Origin: Solea solea
Taxonomy: Eukaryota > Chordata > Actinopteri > Pleuronectiformes > Soleidae
DNA length: 64,000 bases
Direction of reading: 5' to 3'
Assembly (NCBI RefSeq): GCF_958295425.1
Contig: NC_081142.1
Coordinates: forward strand, 26,218,482 to 26,282,481
Shown here in pieces: positions 62,201 to 64,000 of the stretch. Each line of letters starts with the position of its first letter. Position 1 is the first letter of the stretch. The translations under genes were made by a program, and so were the position numbers. Under the pieces are notes generated by a model. The model saw nothing but the letters and a program-made list of their open reading frames with translations, did not search any database and was not told the origin of the DNA.

Positions 62201-63015
62201 TGCCGCCTCGCACGCACGGACAGACGGTCAGGGTGACCGTGCCGGTGTTGGTCAGACCCGAGGCGACGTCGCGGAGCACGACCGGCACCAAGAGCGTGAG
62301 CGAGGACGAGGAGAAGCCGGGCACAGGCTCCAGCGCTGACTGTAGCACCAGGTTAGCCGTCACGCCTGATGACGTCGCTAAAATGAAAACACGCCACAAA
62401 TGAAACGAGGTCACTGCACAACACACAGGTCCCACTTTCAGCCTGTGTTGTGTATTAAAGCTGCAGGAGCCACAAACAGCTGATGTAGAGTTTCTACAGG
62501 TTTGTTTACGCCGCCATGTTGGCAGGAAAACCTTCTGCAAGACTTCACTTCACACTTTAAATCCATGGCGAATGAGATACGACCATTATAGCGCCCCCAT
62601 GGTGCTTTTCACAAGTATGCAAACAACTGGAAATATAAACATAAATCAATATCTGACACCAAATCCACAGCTAACACTGGCGTGGACGAACAAAGCCAAT
62701 GGTAAAATTTGAATGCAGTAGCTGGTGTTTGTCCAGAGAGGGCAGTAGATACACCGATTTACATCACAACATGTATCATTTCAGTACTTAAAGGTTATTA
62801 TGGCATCAATGTTTACAACCACACATTTGAATGGGAAAAAGAAGAAGAAGAACAACAGCAACAATCAGAAGAAGAACATAAAGAAGAGCAAAGTTACCTC
62901 CAGTGTCCCTGATGGTGAGATTGAGTCCAGAGCTGGACTCTGGGGGGACGCTGAAGTGGATCAGAGAGTCCTGACCTCCCTGGTCCCTGTCGATGGCTCG
63001 CAGAACCTGAACCAC
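59268..63015 (-). CDS. Atypical type II-like cadherin, last five exons (5' part beyond the window)
   Basis: Exons 63015-62898, 62377-62057, 61977-61788, 60517-60172, 60026-59268 (TAG) join in frame to 577 residues. The first two give the end of a cadherin repeat ([16 protein letters not shown], then [12 protein letters not shown] before the membrane). A single membrane segment crosses the 62057/61977 junction. The juxtamembrane part has [20 protein letters not shown], the p120-catenin-binding block of type II cadherins. The tail ends with [13 protein letters not shown] and SLSSLES, the beta-catenin-binding block, then an acidic Gly-rich end. The cytoplasmic part is about 420 residues, against roughly 150-160 in ordinary classical cadherins. 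About 200 extra Ser/Thr-rich residues sit between the two catenin blocks, across two exons. I cannot assign it to a named cadherin. Confidence 0.88.
60971..61697. mobile_element. PIF/Harbinger-like non-autonomous DNA transposon
   Basis: CCCTGGATTTCCACTGGACG at 60974 is repeated inverted at the right end (to 61694). The terminal inverted repeats extend about 45 bases with few mismatches (GGAACGGCCGCGGAACGGC). TAA flanks both ends (60971-60973 and 61695-61697), matching the 3-bp TWA target duplication of PIF/Harbinger elements. The 721-bp body has no transposase but keeps a MADF-domain exon fragment. It sits in a cadherin intron. Confidence 0.85.
61356..61488 (+). pseudogene. MADF-domain first-exon fragment inside the Harbinger-like element
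   Basis: Reading from the ATG gives [20 protein letters not shown], then DPYYKDN, then [13 protein letters not shown]. This is the N-terminal half of a MADF (Myb/SANT-like) DNA-binding domain. It is followed directly by a GTGAGT donor at 61489. The second half and the rest of the gene are missing. PIF/Harbinger elements normally encode a Myb/MADF-type protein beside the transposase, so this is probably a remnant of the element's own second gene. Capture of a host gene is the other possibility. Confidence 0.75.
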
Positions 63016-64000
63016 CTGCACGACAGGAAGTTCTCTTTTAACTCTCCATTTATACAAAATAATGAACATTATATATAATGTATATAATATTTAATATTAT
63101 ATACATTATAATATAATCTAGTGTATCAAGAGTATAAACTTGACTCTTCTTCAGTGAAATCACTGTCATTCACAACATCTTTGAAAGAAATCAGAATAAA
63201 TGTCTCTATTTGTTTGTAGAAACACGATTTTAATTGAATCCAACCTCGTTTTCTTTTATTATTGTTGTGACTTTGTTTTCATCATAACCATTCACAGTTA
63301 TTTTCATTCTATAATTACCTCAGTGCAGTGGTGATGAAGTCCACCACAGGGGATTTAAAGGGAAACAATGAAACGTGAAATCCAGTTTTGCTGCGGTTTA
63401 ATTTCACTGTTTACGCTTCACTCTCCTCACACTGCATCACAGCTGCTGCTGCTGCTGATGATGCTGCTGCTGCTAAAGCAAACACTATGCGTCCCACTGC
63501 TGCTGCTGATGCTGCTGCTGCTGCTGCTGCTGCTGCAGTAAAAGCACCCAGCTGGCAGGAACAGCGGGTGGCAGCACAGAGAAATAACGTGACACATGTG
63601 TCACAAAAACACTGACTGCATTTTTAGCAGCATTTGTTGTTTCCAAGGAAAAGAAATGATCCAGAAATGAACCCTTTGAATACAGTGATGGTTATAATAC
63701 AGTGCAGGGACCATGTTGGCAGGCAAAGATGGAGCAAAAATGAACAGGACCGGTGCTGGATTCAACCTGTCAGAGTTGACTGCCACTTTAAATCCATATA
63801 GATCGACCGATATATCGCAAAACTTGACAGACTGACTTCATCTGATCGTCCCAGATGAGTTAGTTAACATTTGTTGAGGACATCATTGCAGACCTGCAGT
63901 ATCCTGACATCCCTTCATCTGTTCTGACCGAGTCTGGACACAAACATTTAACTCTGGAGTCTACGGGCTAAAGATAGTGTTGGTGTCAATGGAAGAGTTA
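63016..64000. other. Cadherin intron, partial
   Basis: No further cadherin exon is recognisable to the window end. Holds an ATAT-rich palindromic patch at 63068-63120 and GCT-triplet runs at 63441-63475 and 63497-63535. The longer run has about eight uninterrupted GCT units. Confidence 0.6.
63441..63535. repeat. (GCT/CAG)n triplet repeat
   Basis: Two runs of GCTGCTGCT with GATGAT interruptions. Intronic to the cadherin gene, so not a coding polyglutamine. Confidence 0.9.

Noticed and set aside
63441..63535. Coding polyglutamine or poly-leucine tract
   Set aside because: Lies outside any supported exon, within the cadherin intron, with no splice sites framing it.

Overview
The window is vertebrate nuclear DNA, almost certainly from a ray-finned fish of the percomorph type. 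Split genes with GT-AG introns, dense CA/TG microsatellites, minisatellites and several families of short dispersed repeats show this, together with the gene set. I identified genes from remembered family motifs and exon-by-exon translation; no database search was possible.

Layout. (1) 139-13311, plus strand: the last 18 coding exons of a FREM1-type extracellular matrix gene (CSPG repeats, Calx-beta, C-terminal C-type lectin); its 5' part lies left of the window. (2) 13.3-17.1 kb: a repeat-rich gap holding a truncated second copy of the nrdc 3' exons, a 36-bp minisatellite and short interspersed elements. (3) 17171-33528, minus strand: a complete nardilysin gene (nrdc, 30 coding exons, 1124 residues), with a non-coding first exon and CCAAT/GC-box promoter near 34.53-34.66 kb. 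(4) Nested antisense in an nrdc intron, 22468-23886: an intronless, intact 472-codon TTLL9-like tubulin polyglutamylase copy. (5) 38201-43634, minus strand: rab3b-like small GTPase (four coding exons, 218 residues), with a CpG-rich 5' exon near 46.26-46.7 kb. (6) 46.9-48.8 kb: a 2-kb simple-repeat block that gives very long but meaningless open frames. (7) 49844-50899, minus strand: a single-exon PIM-like kinase. (8) 54463-56819, plus strand: complete collectrin (cltrn, six exons, 215 residues). (9) 59268-63015, minus strand: the 3' part of an atypical type II-like cadherin with an unusually long cytoplasmic tail. Its intron holds a 721-bp PIF/Harbinger-like element carrying a fragment of a MADF-domain exon.

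The genes do not form one pathway. nrdc next to rab3b matches the human 1p32.3 neighbourhood, so this pair looks like an old linkage. The items most worth following are the nested TTLL9 retrocopy, the Harbinger element with its captured MADF exon, the partial nrdc duplication, and the long-tailed cadherin.
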